Source: Dipteris shenzhenensis (Eukaryota > Polypodiophyta > Polypodiopsida > Gleicheniales). From it: 64,000 nt of DNA. A program made the position numbers and the translations under genes. Positions within the stretch are counted from its first letter, which is position 1. Every line of letters begins with the position of its first letter. The DNA is taken from NCBI GenBank assembly GCA_047967505.1, contig CM106538.1; one strand, 5' to 3'. Shown piece by piece: positions 21,973 to 32,132 of the stretch. The notes under the pieces are model-generated. The model was not told the DNA's origin. It searched no databases and saw only the letters and a list, made by a program, of their open reading frames with translations.

Positions 21973-23822
21973 ATCACCTTTCTACCATCAACGGTCTCAT
22001 TAATAGACCTCATCTGACATGTGAGTCAAGATCCATCTAGTGTCCTAGGCTCACACATGGCTTCTCCTCATATGGGGGCCTTACAACTTGAGCACCTTGG
22101 ACTTCTGGTGGTTACTAGGAGGGTGGGGCATTGAGCATATCTAACATGGACTTGGGAAGAGGAAGCATGGATTTCCCATCATGATTTAGTTCTACTTCAA
22201 CCACTTCCTGAGAGGATTGGAGGATGAGTCCACTTCCTGTGTAGTTGCCCCGTGTACTATGAGATCCGAGGATAGTACCATTGTCGCTTTTAGAAGGGGC
22301 ACAGTTTTGGGCCACTATTCGGTTGGTCCAATTCCATGACGAGTTTTGCGTTGGTGTCTATTTGATGGAGATGTGGCAATAGAGAGACCTTACTATGGTA
22401 GATCAGACAACAAGAGGTGGCAACACCATAGGAGCCAGATCGTGCATAGTGACATGTCATCGACTTCTATGCATTTGAGTCAGCACCAAGACACACTGGA
22501 GTAGAGGAGGAGGAGAGAGCTGATGGGCAGCATGGATCAGTGGAAAGAGATGGCGTAGAGTGGTGGCACCAGAGACAAGATTACACACGATGTAAAAGTT
22601 TACCAGAGCACATACAATATAGGTCTAGGCCACCCTTGCCCTACTTAGAGGAGACTGTCTACATAAGCTGGAGTTTCACTGTTGATATGATACAAAGATC
22701 ATGGAGACCGTACCCCTCACTAAAGCAAGAGATGACCTGATAGACACAGCTATGAGACATTTTGCATGTCATTGGAGAGCCACCATGGTGCCTAGATACT
22801 AAGGATTACCAAAAAGCGAGTGATACAAAACAATAAAAAATTTATAAATCCCCTATTTGAGTATCAAAAAAATATAATTTATTCAAAAGTTCATATGTTT
22901 CCTCAATGCTAAAAGGTTAAATATGCATATGACTTTAGAGCCATTAACACTAATTTCACATCCCCCATAAGAGAGTTGGTATGTTTCATTGCAAGTCATC
23001 ATTAGTATCAAAGACCATTCCTACTACTGCAATCAAGTTCTCTCTTTGCACCATAGTAATTGGGATCATCAATGCAACCTTCCACACAAGTCGGGCGTTT
23101 GCACAAACTCCTTGAATGGATTAGCCTTCATTCCATGCATATGTAAATGCTTAGCTTTTTACACTCTATTCACTCTTGGAATAAACCCATGTTTCTTTGT
23201 TCCTACAAAAACATCCATTCCCAATGTTCACACTTACATCCCACTAATCCAACTAGTGCAAAAAATTCAACATAAATTCATTTTTTGGTGCATGATATTT
23301 TACTAGATGGTGCAAAATGGCATGATAATCATCTAAATCTGACCTTGCCATTTGATTTGATATGTAACGTGACCTTGTTTGGACTTGTAAATCAAAAGAT
23401 ACAAGGATGTGAAAATGCCATCTTTTGGGCCAAAACAGAGGGCGCGTTAACTCTTCATCTAAATCATTGTGAAGAGAGTGGGAGAGAAGGAGTCTCACTT
23501 GCAGCTTTCTCACATACACAATGGGGGAATACACACAAAGGTGGAGGCTGAAAACAATTTTCCTTTTCTTAGTTGTGAAAGCCAAAAGAACTCTCTCTAA
23601 GTAAAAAAGGAATAGGTGAACCCTATATGTGGGTCTCAAACCAAACTCAGCTAACCTAGGTGGCATACTAACTGAGCCACTAACTAGAGTACATAAAGAT
23701 AGCTGTCATCTAGCTATTATTCATGGGCGGTGTACCAACTACATCTGCAGCTTAACAAGTCGGTGACATAAATGCACAATGGTCACCCTCGCATATCATG
23801 AGTGGAGCTCGATATCTCAACA
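21973..23822. other. No recognisable gene; may include the 3' LTR of the older Copia
   Basis: Short frames only. Just right of 23822 the minus strand has a purine-rich tract (GAGGGGGAGTG) followed by TGTTGAGATATCG, which looks like the polypurine tract and LTR start of the minus-strand Copia element. The outer LTR end could not be found. Confidence 0.4.
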
Positions 23823-24846
23823 CTCCCCCTCGAGCTCAATCCCAATTCCTACACACCAAGCAGGTCTTTGAACTTGCGCAGCTTCTTTGCACCCAATGCC
23901 TTCGTGAATATGTTAGCTACTTGATCCTCTGTGGTGACATAAACTAGATCAATAAAACCTACTCAAACCTTCTCCCACACATAGTGATAATGCACCTCAA
24001 TGTGCTTTGTTCTAGCATGATAGATTGGGTTATTTGCTAAGGGTATACTCCTCATGTTGTCATAATAAATGACAACCGGCCCATCTGTAGATTGATGCAT
24101 ATCATAAAGTAGCTTATGCAACCAAGCTACCTCACATGTAGCCATTGCTGTACCCCTGTACTCAGCCTCTGTGCTCAACAAGGCAAGTGTAGGTTGTTTC
24201 TTGCTGCTCCAAGTGACTGTAGCACTCCCAAAAGAGAACATATATCCATTGGTAGATTGTCTATCAGAAATACTACCAGGCCAATCAGCATTAGTGTATC
24301 CATGCAACTGTATCTGAACCCCAGTCTCATAAAATAGTCCATACTGCAATGTGGACTTCACATAACTCAGTATGCGTCTAGCCGCATCCAAATGCAGTTT
24401 CCTTGGAGCCTGCATAAACTAACCTACCAACCCAATAGCATAGCTCAAATCTGGCCTGGTAATAGTCATATAAATCAAACTTCCTACTATGCGTTTGTAC
24501 ATAGTAGGATCTTCCAGAAGCTCACCTGCATCTATGCTCAACTTCACATTCTGCTCCAAAGGAATTGAAATAGGCTTACAGCATGTCATCCCATATTTGG
24601 GCTGCATGTCCAATCCATACTGCCTTTGTAAGAGCCATATCCCACTTGTGGATCTAATCACCTCAATGCCCAAGAAGTAATGCAGCTCTCCCAAATCCTT
24701 CATATCAAACTTTTACTTCAATAGCATTTTCACACATTGAACGATATCTTCATCACTATCACCTATGATGATCAAATCATCAACATAAATGACAAGCAAC
24801 ATAATGCCTTTCTCTATTTTTCTCACATAAAGTGAGAGATCTGCCT
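23823..24846 (-). mobile_element. Older Copia element, 3' part (RT end and RNase H)
   Basis: Minus-strand Copia pol. Frames carry IYVDDLIIIG (RT active site, about 24770-24800), MKDLGELHYFLGIEV, TRPDLSYAIG, then RNase H pieces: ADWPGSISDRQSTNGYMF, LLSTEAEYRGTA, YYDNMRSIPLANNPIYHART. The usual Asp in 'DADWAG' reads Asn-Ala-Asp, and stops occur near 24420 and 24713. It ends abruptly at 24846 where the young Copia begins. The same frame resumes at 32133. Confidence 0.88.
24842..24846. repeat. Target-site duplication (left) of the young Copia
   Basis: TGCCT directly precedes the 5' LTR and is repeated at 32133-32137 directly after the 3' LTR. Removing the element and one copy restores the reading frame of the older Copia RT (lys-ala|asp-leu). 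Confidence 0.92.
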
Positions 24847-25103
24847 TGTTGAGAGTTCACGCTCAACATCATGTGATCATGTGTGCATAGCACCATCACG
24901 TGATCATATGTGCATAGCACTAACCTTATAGAGTGCTATAAAGGAAAGGGTTAGATCCCCTAACCCTAACCCTAAAAGGGTTTGTATATATTCTATTTTT
25001 TCAACTAATTCTAGTGTACAGTTAGTCATTTGTGGTGTGCTCTCTAGCTGTGCCCTCTCTCCTCATCTCCACTCTTCTCCTCTCCCCTCTTCATATTTTG
25101 TCA
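24847..25103 (+). repeat. 5' LTR of the young Copia
   Basis: 257 bp, TGTTGAG...TTTTGTCA. It opens with a 7-bp hairpin (TGTTGAG / CTCAACA). It holds a 21-bp direct repeat (GTGATCATGTGTGCATAGCAC and a one-base variant), a G-box-containing palindrome ATCACGTGAT, a TATA box (GCTATAAAGG, about 24940), and CCCTAACCCTAACCCTAAAA, which is telomere-like. It ends in a long pyrimidine-rich stretch. Confidence 0.93.
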
Positions 25104-25115
25104 TGGTATCAGAGC
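25104..25115 (+). promoter_or_regulatory. Primer-binding site of the young Copia
   Basis: TGGTATCAGAGC follows the 5' LTR without a gap. It matches the 3' end of plant initiator methionine tRNA, the usual Copia primer. Confidence 0.9.
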
Positions 25116-25642
25116 TCCCTTGTCTTCCGTTGAGACGTTGAGATTCTTGAGAGTGTGAGAGAGATTGTGAGATTTGAGAGTTTTTTCTTGAGTGATCTTC
25201 TCTTCCGTTGAGAGAAACTTCTGTTCACTTGAGAGATTATTCCGTTCATTGTGAGATTTCATTCATCAGAGATTTCCGTTTGTTTGAAAGAACATCTGTT
25301 CTTTCCATTGTGATTTGAGAGTGAGAGAGGTGTTTTCTTCTTTAGAAGAGTTCTTTGTAAGGTTCATTTCGAGATCTCTGAGAGAGAGATAGGTGGGAGG
25401 ATCCATCCAAACGTGCACTCCCAGCTCTCGGGCTTCTTCAAAGGCTACTACAGGTGCAACTACTCCATCGACATCTAAGGCCCTCCGGTGATTAGGAGCT
25501 TCGATGTGGCTGGCTGACCACCGGCTCCTACGCTACCTGCGCTCCAGACCACTTCACAAAGCAGCTCTTCATCAACAGAGAGCCTGCACGCGGGCTAGTG
25601 AAGCCTGCTCCCTGGCAGAGACCTCCACGTTTCTCTTCTCCA

Positions 25643-26060
25643 GAGCGGCACCAGATCTCCTGACGCTATAATCGTGCCCCGCAATGGCAGCATAGGAGTC
25701 ATCTTCGCGTTGAGGAGCTTTTCGATAGTTTCCAGAATCTCCCATCTGATCCCAGAGTAGCCCTGCAGCAAGGTATTTGTCCTCACGAGCACAGCAGCTC
25801 TCGCGGCCTCCACAAGCAAAACATTGCCTTCTTTCTTGCCAAAGATACCAGCGTTGAGGAAGCGAATGAGCTCCTTCTGAAGCTGCACTCCCTGCGAAGT
25901 TCTGCGATGGGAGGTAGCCCCATAGCCAGTCGTCGTGAACCCACAAGGAGCTCTCGTCCACCCGCGCTTTGGCAGCTTCAGCGTCAAGGGTGACGGTAAC
26001 GTCCTTCCGGCGGACAACAGCAGTGACCTGGGCGACGGTCACCTCTCCAAGCAGCCATCA
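25643..26060 (-). pseudogene. Captured phenylalanine ammonia-lyase (PAL) fragment
   Basis: The minus strand codes an N-terminal part of PAL in two frames. First frame (26042-25938): [20 protein letters not shown]. Second frame (about 25936-25643): [66 protein letters not shown] converts phenylalanine to cinnamate, the entry step of phenylpropanoid metabolism. The Ala-Ser-Gly triad that forms the MIO cofactor is present (25658-25666). Some residues between Trp-Val and Thr-Thr-Gly are missing together with a frame change near 25937, so no enzyme can be made. Identity is lost after 25643. It lies antisense to the retroelement transcript, inside its leader. No intron interrupts it. Confidence 0.88.
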
Positions 26061-26280
26061 AATGCACGATCTCCGCCAGAGCTCACGGGCTCCCTCGTCA
26101 CATAGCGCCATCGCATCGTCGACGGAAATGAGGACGGAATCTACAAAGATTCTGTCAGAATCTTGAAAATTCGGTGGCCCTCCTTTTGACACGTGGCAGT
26201 TATCCCCAACCTTATCTACCCAGGGTCACCACACACACAGGTGTGGTCAAGGATCAGCCACGTGGCACCCTTATCCACTG

Positions 26281-26575
26281 TGCCACGTCATCTATGCCAC
26301 ATCATCTACCACGTCATCAGGCCATGTCATCTGTGCCATGTCATCTGCCACATCATCAGGCCACGTCACCTTTTCCACGTCAGCTGCCACGTCACCTCTG
26401 CCACGTCAGCTGCCACGTCACCTCTGCCATGTCAGCTACCACGTCACCTTTTCCACGTCAGCTACCACGTCACCTCTGCCACGTCAGCTACCATGTCATC
26501 ACTGCCATGTCAGCTGCCACGTCATCACTGCCACGTCAGCACTGCCACATCATCTGGCCACGTCATCAGTGACAC
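26281..26575 (+). repeat. Array of CACGTCA motifs in the leader
   Basis: About fourteen exact CACGTCA motifs, with variants CATGTCA and CACATCA between them, are spaced 10-25 bp apart, mostly as GCCACGTCA(C/G/T)C. The reverse complement TGACGTGGC is a hybrid C/G-box, a bZIP binding core. Spacing is irregular, so it is a degenerate short tandem repeat. It gives Thr/Ser/Pro/His-rich open frames in all three frames, which I treat as artefacts. Confidence 0.85.
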
Positions 26576-27530
26576 CTCAGCAGTCCAGTCAGCACTGACC
26601 CCTGCAGGCACAGTCCCTTGCCAGGCACACTGTGCACACACAGCATGTGCACACTCCTGCCACCTCAGCACAGAGCTTCACTGGCACACCTCTTGCTAAG
26701 CACAGTGCCACATCATCACTGCATGTGACTCACAGTGACACATCATCATTGAGCACCATTTGCACTCCTTTTGCCCCTCCACCTAGATCAAGTCATATCT
26801 CTTGATCCAGGAAGAATTTGAGGGTGCTCCAAAAAGGAAAGTCGCTCGATTTTTTGTGCTCTACGCGCTCGTTACATCAGGCGCACATTTCGGCGCAAGT
26901 TACACTCACATTTGAGCTTCGCCGACAAAACCACTTCCTTCACGCACATTTGCCTCTACATCGACGCATCTGACCCAGCACTTAAAAAGAACAAAGGAAA
27001 AGGAATTATTTGCTGCTCTTTCATCGATCGACGGTTGGTTTAGATCTAGATCAGAGTAGACTAGATCGCCATAGAGGGGACGCTTTGAATTCCCCAAGTT
27101 GCCAATCTAAACCATGCCCGAAATTCCCGACTAGTACCTACTCGGAGTCAGTCCATACGCTCACATCCGATTTCACATCATTACATTACCTGAAACCTTA
27201 CGTTCATCAGTTCAGTGAGCAGACTTCAGAGTTCAGAGGCATTGCAGATTGATTCAGTGGGCAGATAGCACTTGATTTCACACACACATGCCACCATTGT
27301 AAAGCCTATTTGGCTATCTCACGGCATCGTGCACATCATTTTTCAGCCTTGTAAAGCCTCTTGGCTATTCCCGGCATCATTGCCACAAGCCTTGTAACAC
27401 AGGTCAGATCTTATTTACTGCAGTTCTATCTTCACCGACGGTACAGAGATTTCACTTGGCATCTTCAGTGTATTTGCAGTTGATTCATACAGAGTTTTCT
27501 AGGACACTTTTTGAGTACATTGTTTGCACC

Positions 27531-30500
27531 ATGTCGACTAGCAACCTCAATCTGGAGGCATCTGCTAAGTTAGACAACTCCAATTACGGTACATGGAAAT
27601 ACCGAATGGAGACCATTCTTGTGCTTCAGGACAAATGGGAGTATGTTGATGGATCCATACCTAGACCATTGGCCGATCCAGCCACCAGTAGCTCTACTCC
27701 ATCTGTTGTCACAGCACCAGCAACGGGATCTACATCAGGATCTACATCTACACAAACAGTTTTCGCACCAGTAGCAGATCCTGCCATTGCCCGAGCTCAA
27801 GCAAAATGGGATAAGAAAGACAAGTATGCCTATCACCTGATCAAGCAGAATGTGCAAGATGTCATGCTAGGACAGCTCAACACAGTCAAGACATCAAAAG
27901 AAGCATGGGATATGTTCGCAGCTCTCTATGAGTCCAAGAACACATCCAGGATTCTCACCTTGAGAAACCAGATCAACCAGAGTTTCCGCAATAGCAATGA
28001 AACTGGTCATGCTTATGTACTCCGCATCAAAGACTACAACAATCAACTTGCAGCAGCAGGAGAGACTATGAATCCCGCAGAAATGGTTCAAGTAATCCTG
28101 AATGGACTAGGAGAAGGATATGAGAATCTGGTCCAGAGTATTGCCATCCAACGGCAAATTCCAACACTTGAAGAACTTCAGTCAGTTCTACTTGGTGAAG
28201 AACTCAGGACTCAAGCCATTCAAGCACGTAAAGGTCATTCTAATGATCAGGCATTCACCGCTTCAGACAGAAGCAGAGGCAAAGGCAGAAACAGAGGTAG
28301 ATCATATCAGAAAAGTGGTCAAAATCAAAGTCAGAATCAGCATCAGCATCAGCAGCATCCTCAGCAACATCAAAATCAGCAAAGAGGAAATCATTCCAAC
28401 CGAGGAAGATTCCAAGGACGAGGGAATGCATCCACCAATGTGTCAAACATTCAATGCAACTATTGTCACAAGTTTGGACACTATGAAAGAGATTGCCGCA
28501 AGAAGCAGTATAACCAAAGCGGTCAATCCAGTAGTAATCGAGGGAATTCCCGAGGAAGAGGAAATCATCGTGGTGGACATTCTAGTCACAGTCATTTTGC
28601 AAATGAACATGGCAATATGTTTCTTGCAAGTGAGGAATTGCATCAGACTGATACAATGCACCAAGACACTGATTTCAATCCCAAAGAGGATTTCAGCTAT
28701 CAAGTCGACCAAGTGGAACAGGATCCTTGGTACATCGACAGCGGTGCATCATCTCATATGACAAATCATCAGGAATGGTTCACAGAAATGAAGCCATTAG
28801 AAGGTCAAAAGAATGTCATCTATACAGCAGACAATACACCGAATCCGGTTCAAGGGACAGGTGTTATCCCTATGAACAATTTCACTGGTACAAAAGGATT
28901 AGTCAAAGATGTGCTCTATGTTCCGAAGCTCAGCAAGAACCTTTTGTCAGTAGGTCAAATGACGGAACACAACTACAAAGTCATCTTCGACGGTGATGAA
29001 TGCACTATCAGAGACAAATCCAAAAGAGGTCAGCTAGTAGCAAAAGGTGTCAAGGAAGGACGCTTATACAGGATGCTAGCTACAGTACCAGATAAGCATG
29101 CCATGTCCGCTCAAATGCAACAGATGCCACTATCTGCAAAATGGCACAAGAGATATGGTCATGTCAACTTCAAGTACTTGTTAGATCTAAGGAATCAGAA
29201 TATGGCAATTGGGATTCCAAAGCTACAGTTTCTTGGAAAGGTTTGTGAAGCATGCTGCTTCGGCAAACAAAAGCGAACCAACTTTGTCAGAAGTACCTCT
29301 CGTGCACGAGGTATTCTTGATTTAATTCATACAGATGTATGGGGTTATGCCCAGACCCGCAGCATCAATGGTTCACTTTATTACTTGACCTTCATCGACG
29401 ACTACAGTAGATATTGTTGGGTCTACTTTCTGAAAGAGAAATCTGAAGTGTTTGCCAGATTTCAAGAATTCAAAGCCATGGTAGAAAACCAAACAGGCAG
29501 AAAGATTAAGGTCATGAGATCAGACAGAGGAGGTGAATACATGTCTTCAGCCTTCATGAACTTTTGCAAAAATCACGGCATTCGAAGACAATTCACATGT
29601 GCAGATACTCCTCAGCAAAATGCAATAGCTGAAAGGAAGAATGGGACTTTAGCAGACAGTGCTAGAGCAATGCTTAGTGAAAAGCATCTTCCGAATCAGT
29701 ATTGGGCAGAAGCAATAGCTACAGCTAACTACTTGCTTAATCGGCTTCCTACCGAACCGATACAAGGTATGACTCCTTATGAAGCATTCACTGGACACAA
29801 GCCACGCATTGGGCATCTCCGCATATTTGGTTGCATAGCATATGCCCACATACATGATGATCATCGCAGGAAATTGGATGCGAAGTCACGCAAATGCATC
29901 ATGGTAGGCTACAGTGAAGAAAGTAAAGCATACAAATTGTATGATCCCATCAACCGCAAAGTCATTATCTCCAGAGATGTAATCTTCGATGAGGAATCAG
30001 AATGGAAAACCTCACCTACACAGGAGATAGAAGCATCGACTTCACAGTCATCTACAGAAAAGGTTGATGAAGAAGAGCAAGAATTGCCAACAACACCCCA
30101 ATCAGCATCACAGCAGCTCAGACGGTCTACTAGGGAAAGCAGACCACCAGCCAGATTGACATATGCTCAGAAAGGCAAAGCAATTCAGGTGGAAACCACC
30201 AACTATGCTCTTATGACTACCATCATGGCTACAGAAGAGCCAGTGTACTTCGAAGACGCAGTAGATAAGCCAGAATGGCAAACTGCTATGAATGAAGAAA
30301 TGGATGCTTTGTATAAAAACAACACTTGGGAATTATGCGACCTTCCACCAGGAAAGAAGGCCATAGCCAACAAATGGGTATACAAAGTGAAGTACAATCC
30401 AGATGGCAGTATTCAAAGATACAAAGCCAGATTAGTTGCAAAAGGATTTGCACAACAATATGGTCAAGATTATGATGAGACTTATGCTCCAGTAGCAAAG

Positions 30501-31787
30501 ATGGATTCCATACGGTTCTTGATATCACTAGCGACACTCAGTACATGGAATGTGTATCAGCTCGATGTCAAGAATGCATTTCTCAATGGTTATCTAGACG
30601 AGGAAGTCTACATGCAACAACCAGCCGGTTATGTTGAACCAGGACAGGAGAACAAGGTTTGCCATCTCAAGAAAAGTCTCTATGGCTTAAAGCAAGCACC
30701 CAGAAGTTGGTACAGCAGAATTGACAAGTATTTTGCTGATCTGGGATACATGAAGTCCAATGCAGATCATACTCTCTACTACAAAGTTCAAGGGGAAGAT
30801 ATTACTATTGCACTTTTGTACGTAGATGATCTGATTGTGACAGGAAGCAAGGATAGCTTCATCAGAAAGTTAAAACAAGACTTATCTGCAGAGTTCGACA
30901 TGAAAGATCTTGGACTTATGCACTATTGTCTTGGAATTGAGTTCTGGAGAGATTCAGATAGCACATTCATGAGTCAGCTCAAATATGTTGACAGTCTCCT
31001 GAAGAAGTTTCATATGGCAGATTGCAAGATTGCTGCCACTCCCATGGAACAGAGTTTGAAACTTACTAAAGATTCAGAAAAGCCTACAGTCAATGACAGA
31101 TACTACAGGCAACTCATTGGATCTCTTATATATCTGACACTCACACGGCCAGATATTTGTTATGCAGTAAGCTCACTAGCACAGTTTATGGCAAATCCAA
31201 AACAGTCTCACTGGAATGCAGCCAAAAGAGTCTTGAGATACATCAGAGGTACAAGACAATTTGGGATAGAATACAGAGGAAGTCATCCACGGTTGCATGG
31301 ATACTGTGACAGTGACTATGCTGGAGATCATGAGACCAGGAGATCGACACAGGGATATGCATTTTTCCTTGGTCAAGGTGCTATATCATGGTTGTCAAAC
31401 AAACAGCCAACTGTTTCTTTGTCTTCGACTGAAGCAGAATATAGGGCACTCACTACAGGTGCATGTGAGGCTATATGGCTCAGAAGACTATTGTCAGAAA
31501 CAGATTACTTTGATGAGTCAAAGCCAACAACAATATACTGTGATAATCAATCGGCTCAAGCATTGGCTAAAAATCCAGTATATCACTCCAGGACAAAGCA
31601 CATTGATGTCAGAGAGCACTTCATCAGAGAAAGAGTGTTACTTGGTGACATCACACTGCAGCATTGTGATAGCAAAGAAAATGTTGCAGACATCTTTACC
31701 AAACCACTCGGTAAAGAGCTATTCGAGAAACACCGACTAGCTCTTGGTTTGATGCAGAGGAAGGACATTCCCATTAAAGGGGTGTGA
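27531..31787 (+). CDS. Copia gag-pol polyprotein, intact
   Basis: The frame is open from 27456, but Met at 27531 (ACC ATG TCG) starts the gag domain (LDNSNYGTWKYRMETILVL), giving about 1418 residues. Residue numbers here count from 27456. Gag is followed by a Gln/Asn/His-rich stretch (about 285-330) and a CCHC zinc knuckle (Cys334, Cys337, His342, Cys347). Protease: WYIDSGASSHMTN, Asp428. Integrase: HHCC domain (HKRYGHVN ... CEACCFGK) and core Asp627, Asp690, Glu726, with the canonical 35 residues between the last two. Reverse transcriptase: KARLVAKGFAQQ, LDVKNAFLNG, YVDD at 1122-1125. RNase H: YCDSDYAGD, SSTEAEYRA, YCDNQSAQALAKNP. The end, VADIFTKPLGKELF, is the usual Copia C terminus. Domain order protease-integrase-RT-RNase H defines Copia. 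All catalytic residues I can check are present. Confidence 0.95.
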   Translation: MSTSNLNLEASAKLDNSNYGTWKYRMETILVLQDKWEYVDGSIPRPLADPATSSSTPSVVTAPATGSTSGSTSTQTVFAPVADPAIARAQAKWDKKDKYAYHLIKQNVQDVMLGQLNTVKTSKEAWDMFAALYESKNTSRILTLRNQINQSFRNSNETGHAYVLRIKDYNNQLAAAGETMNPAEMVQVILNGLGEGYENLVQSIAIQRQIPTLEELQSVLLGEELRTQAIQARKGHSNDQAFTASDRSRGKGRNRGRSYQKSGQNQSQNQHQHQQHPQQHQNQQRGNHSNRGRFQGRGNASTNVSNIQCNYCHKFGHYERDCRKKQYNQSGQSSSNRGNSRGRGNHRGGHSSHSHFANEHGNMFLASEELHQTDTMHQDTDFNPKEDFSYQVDQVEQDPWYIDSGASSHMTNHQEWFTEMKPLEGQKNVIYTADNTPNPVQGTGVIPMNNFTGTKGLVKDVLYVPKLSKNLLSVGQMTEHNYKVIFDGDECTIRDKSKRGQLVAKGVKEGRLYRMLATVPDKHAMSAQMQQMPLSAKWHKRYGHVNFKYLLDLRNQNMAIGIPKLQFLGKVCEACCFGKQKRTNFVRSTSRARGILDLIHTDVWGYAQTRSINGSLYYLTFIDDYSRYCWVYFLKEKSEVFARFQEFKAMVENQTGRKIKVMRSDRGGEYMSSAFMNFCKNHGIRRQFTCADTPQQNAIAERKNGTLADSARAMLSEKHLPNQYWAEAIATANYLLNRLPTEPIQGMTPYEAFTGHKPRIGHLRIFGCIAYAHIHDDHRRKLDAKSRKCIMVGYSEESKAYKLYDPINRKVIISRDVIFDEESEWKTSPTQEIEASTSQSSTEKVDEEEQELPTTPQSASQQLRRSTRESRPPARLTYAQKGKAIQVETTNYALMTTIMATEEPVYFEDAVDKPEWQTAMNEEMDALYKNNTWELCDLPPGKKAIANKWVYKVKYNPDGSIQRYKARLVAKGFAQQYGQDYDETYAPVAKMDSIRFLISLATLSTWNVYQLDVKNAFLNGYLDEEVYMQQPAGYVEPGQENKVCHLKKSLYGLKQAPRSWYSRIDKYFADLGYMKSNADHTLYYKVQGEDITIALLYVDDLIVTGSKDSFIRKLKQDLSAEFDMKDLGLMHYCLGIEFWRDSDSTFMSQLKYVDSLLKKFHMADCKIAATPMEQSLKLTKDSEKPTVNDRYYRQLIGSLIYLTLTRPDICYAVSSLAQFMANPKQSHWNAAKRVLRYIRGTRQFGIEYRGSHPRLHGYCDSDYAGDHETRRSTQGYAFFLGQGAISWLSNKQPTVSLSSTEAEYRALTTGACEAIWLRRLLSETDYFDESKPTTIYCDNQSAQALAKNPVYHSRTKHIDVREHFIRERVLLGDITLQHCDSKENVADIFTKPLGKELFEKHRLALGLMQRKDIPIKGV

Positions 31788-31827
31788 TGGAATGTAATGC
31801 TCAGTCCTTCTTCGATTCCCCAGAATC

Positions 31828-31875
31828 ATCATCTTGAGGGAAGGCCTACTTCATGATGTTGATCTTGAGGGAAGG
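31828..31875 (+). promoter_or_regulatory. Duplicated polypurine-tract-like motif
   Basis: CTTGAGGGAAGG appears at about 31832-31843 and again at 31864-31875; the second directly abuts the 3' LTR and should be the functional plus-strand primer. The first copy is 32 bp upstream. Confidence 0.65.
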
Positions 31876-32132
31876 TGTTGAGAGTTCACGCTCAACATCA
31901 TGTGATCATGTGTGCATAGCACCATCACGTGATCATATGTGCATAGCACTAACCTTATAGAGTGCTATAAAGGAAAGGGTTAGATCCCCTAACCCTAACC
32001 CTAAAAGGGTTTGTATATATTCTATTTTTTCAACTAATTCTAGTGTACAGTTAGTCATTTGTGGTGTGCTCTCTAGCTGTGCCCTCTCTCCTCATCTCCA
32101 CTCTTCTCCTCTCCCCTCTTCATATTTTGTCA
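31876..32132 (+). repeat. 3' LTR of the young Copia
   Basis: 257 bp, identical by eye to 24847-25103, ending TTTTGTCA and followed by the TGCCT duplication at 32133-32137. Confidence 0.93.

Larger units (their letters stand above)
25116..27530 (+). other. Long leader of the young Copia, with captured DNA
   Basis: About 2.4 kb without a sense gene lies between the primer site and gag; Copia leaders are usually far shorter. It holds a G/T-rich run with 'gagag' repeats (25130-25400), a small unrecognised open segment (25410-25470), the antisense PAL fragment, the CACGTCA array, and an AT-balanced part with short repeats 'ccttgtaaagcct(c/a)' (27297-27400). Much of it looks acquired. Confidence 0.7.
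24847..32132 (+). mobile_element. Complete young Copia LTR retrotransposon
   Basis: A 7286-bp element with 257-bp LTRs that read as identical base for base, TG...CA ends, TGCCT target duplications, a primer-binding site TGGTATCAGAGC directly after the 5' LTR (25104-25115), a 2.3-kb leader, one intact gag-pol frame and a purine-rich tract before the 3' LTR. Identical LTRs mean a recent insertion, since both are copied from one template. It sits inside the RT of an older Copia of opposite orientation. Unusual features are the long leader, the PAL fragment in antisense and a CACGTCA motif array. Everything needed for autonomy appears to be present. Confidence 0.95.

Noticed and set aside
24950-24990. 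Interstitial telomere repeat
   Set aside because: Only three CCCTAA-like units, and they are an integral part of both LTRs.
25403-25470. Second captured gene fragment in the Copia leader
   Set aside because: A short open stretch looks protein-like (GFFKGYYRCNYSIDI) but I cannot place it in a family.
26174-26699. Thr/Ser/His-rich proteins in three frames
   Set aside because: All frames are open because the CACGTCA array lacks stop words; none has a domain.
28120-28761. 213-codon frame within the Copia gag
   Set aside because: Shifted shadow of gag-pol; Ile/Glu-rich with no domain.
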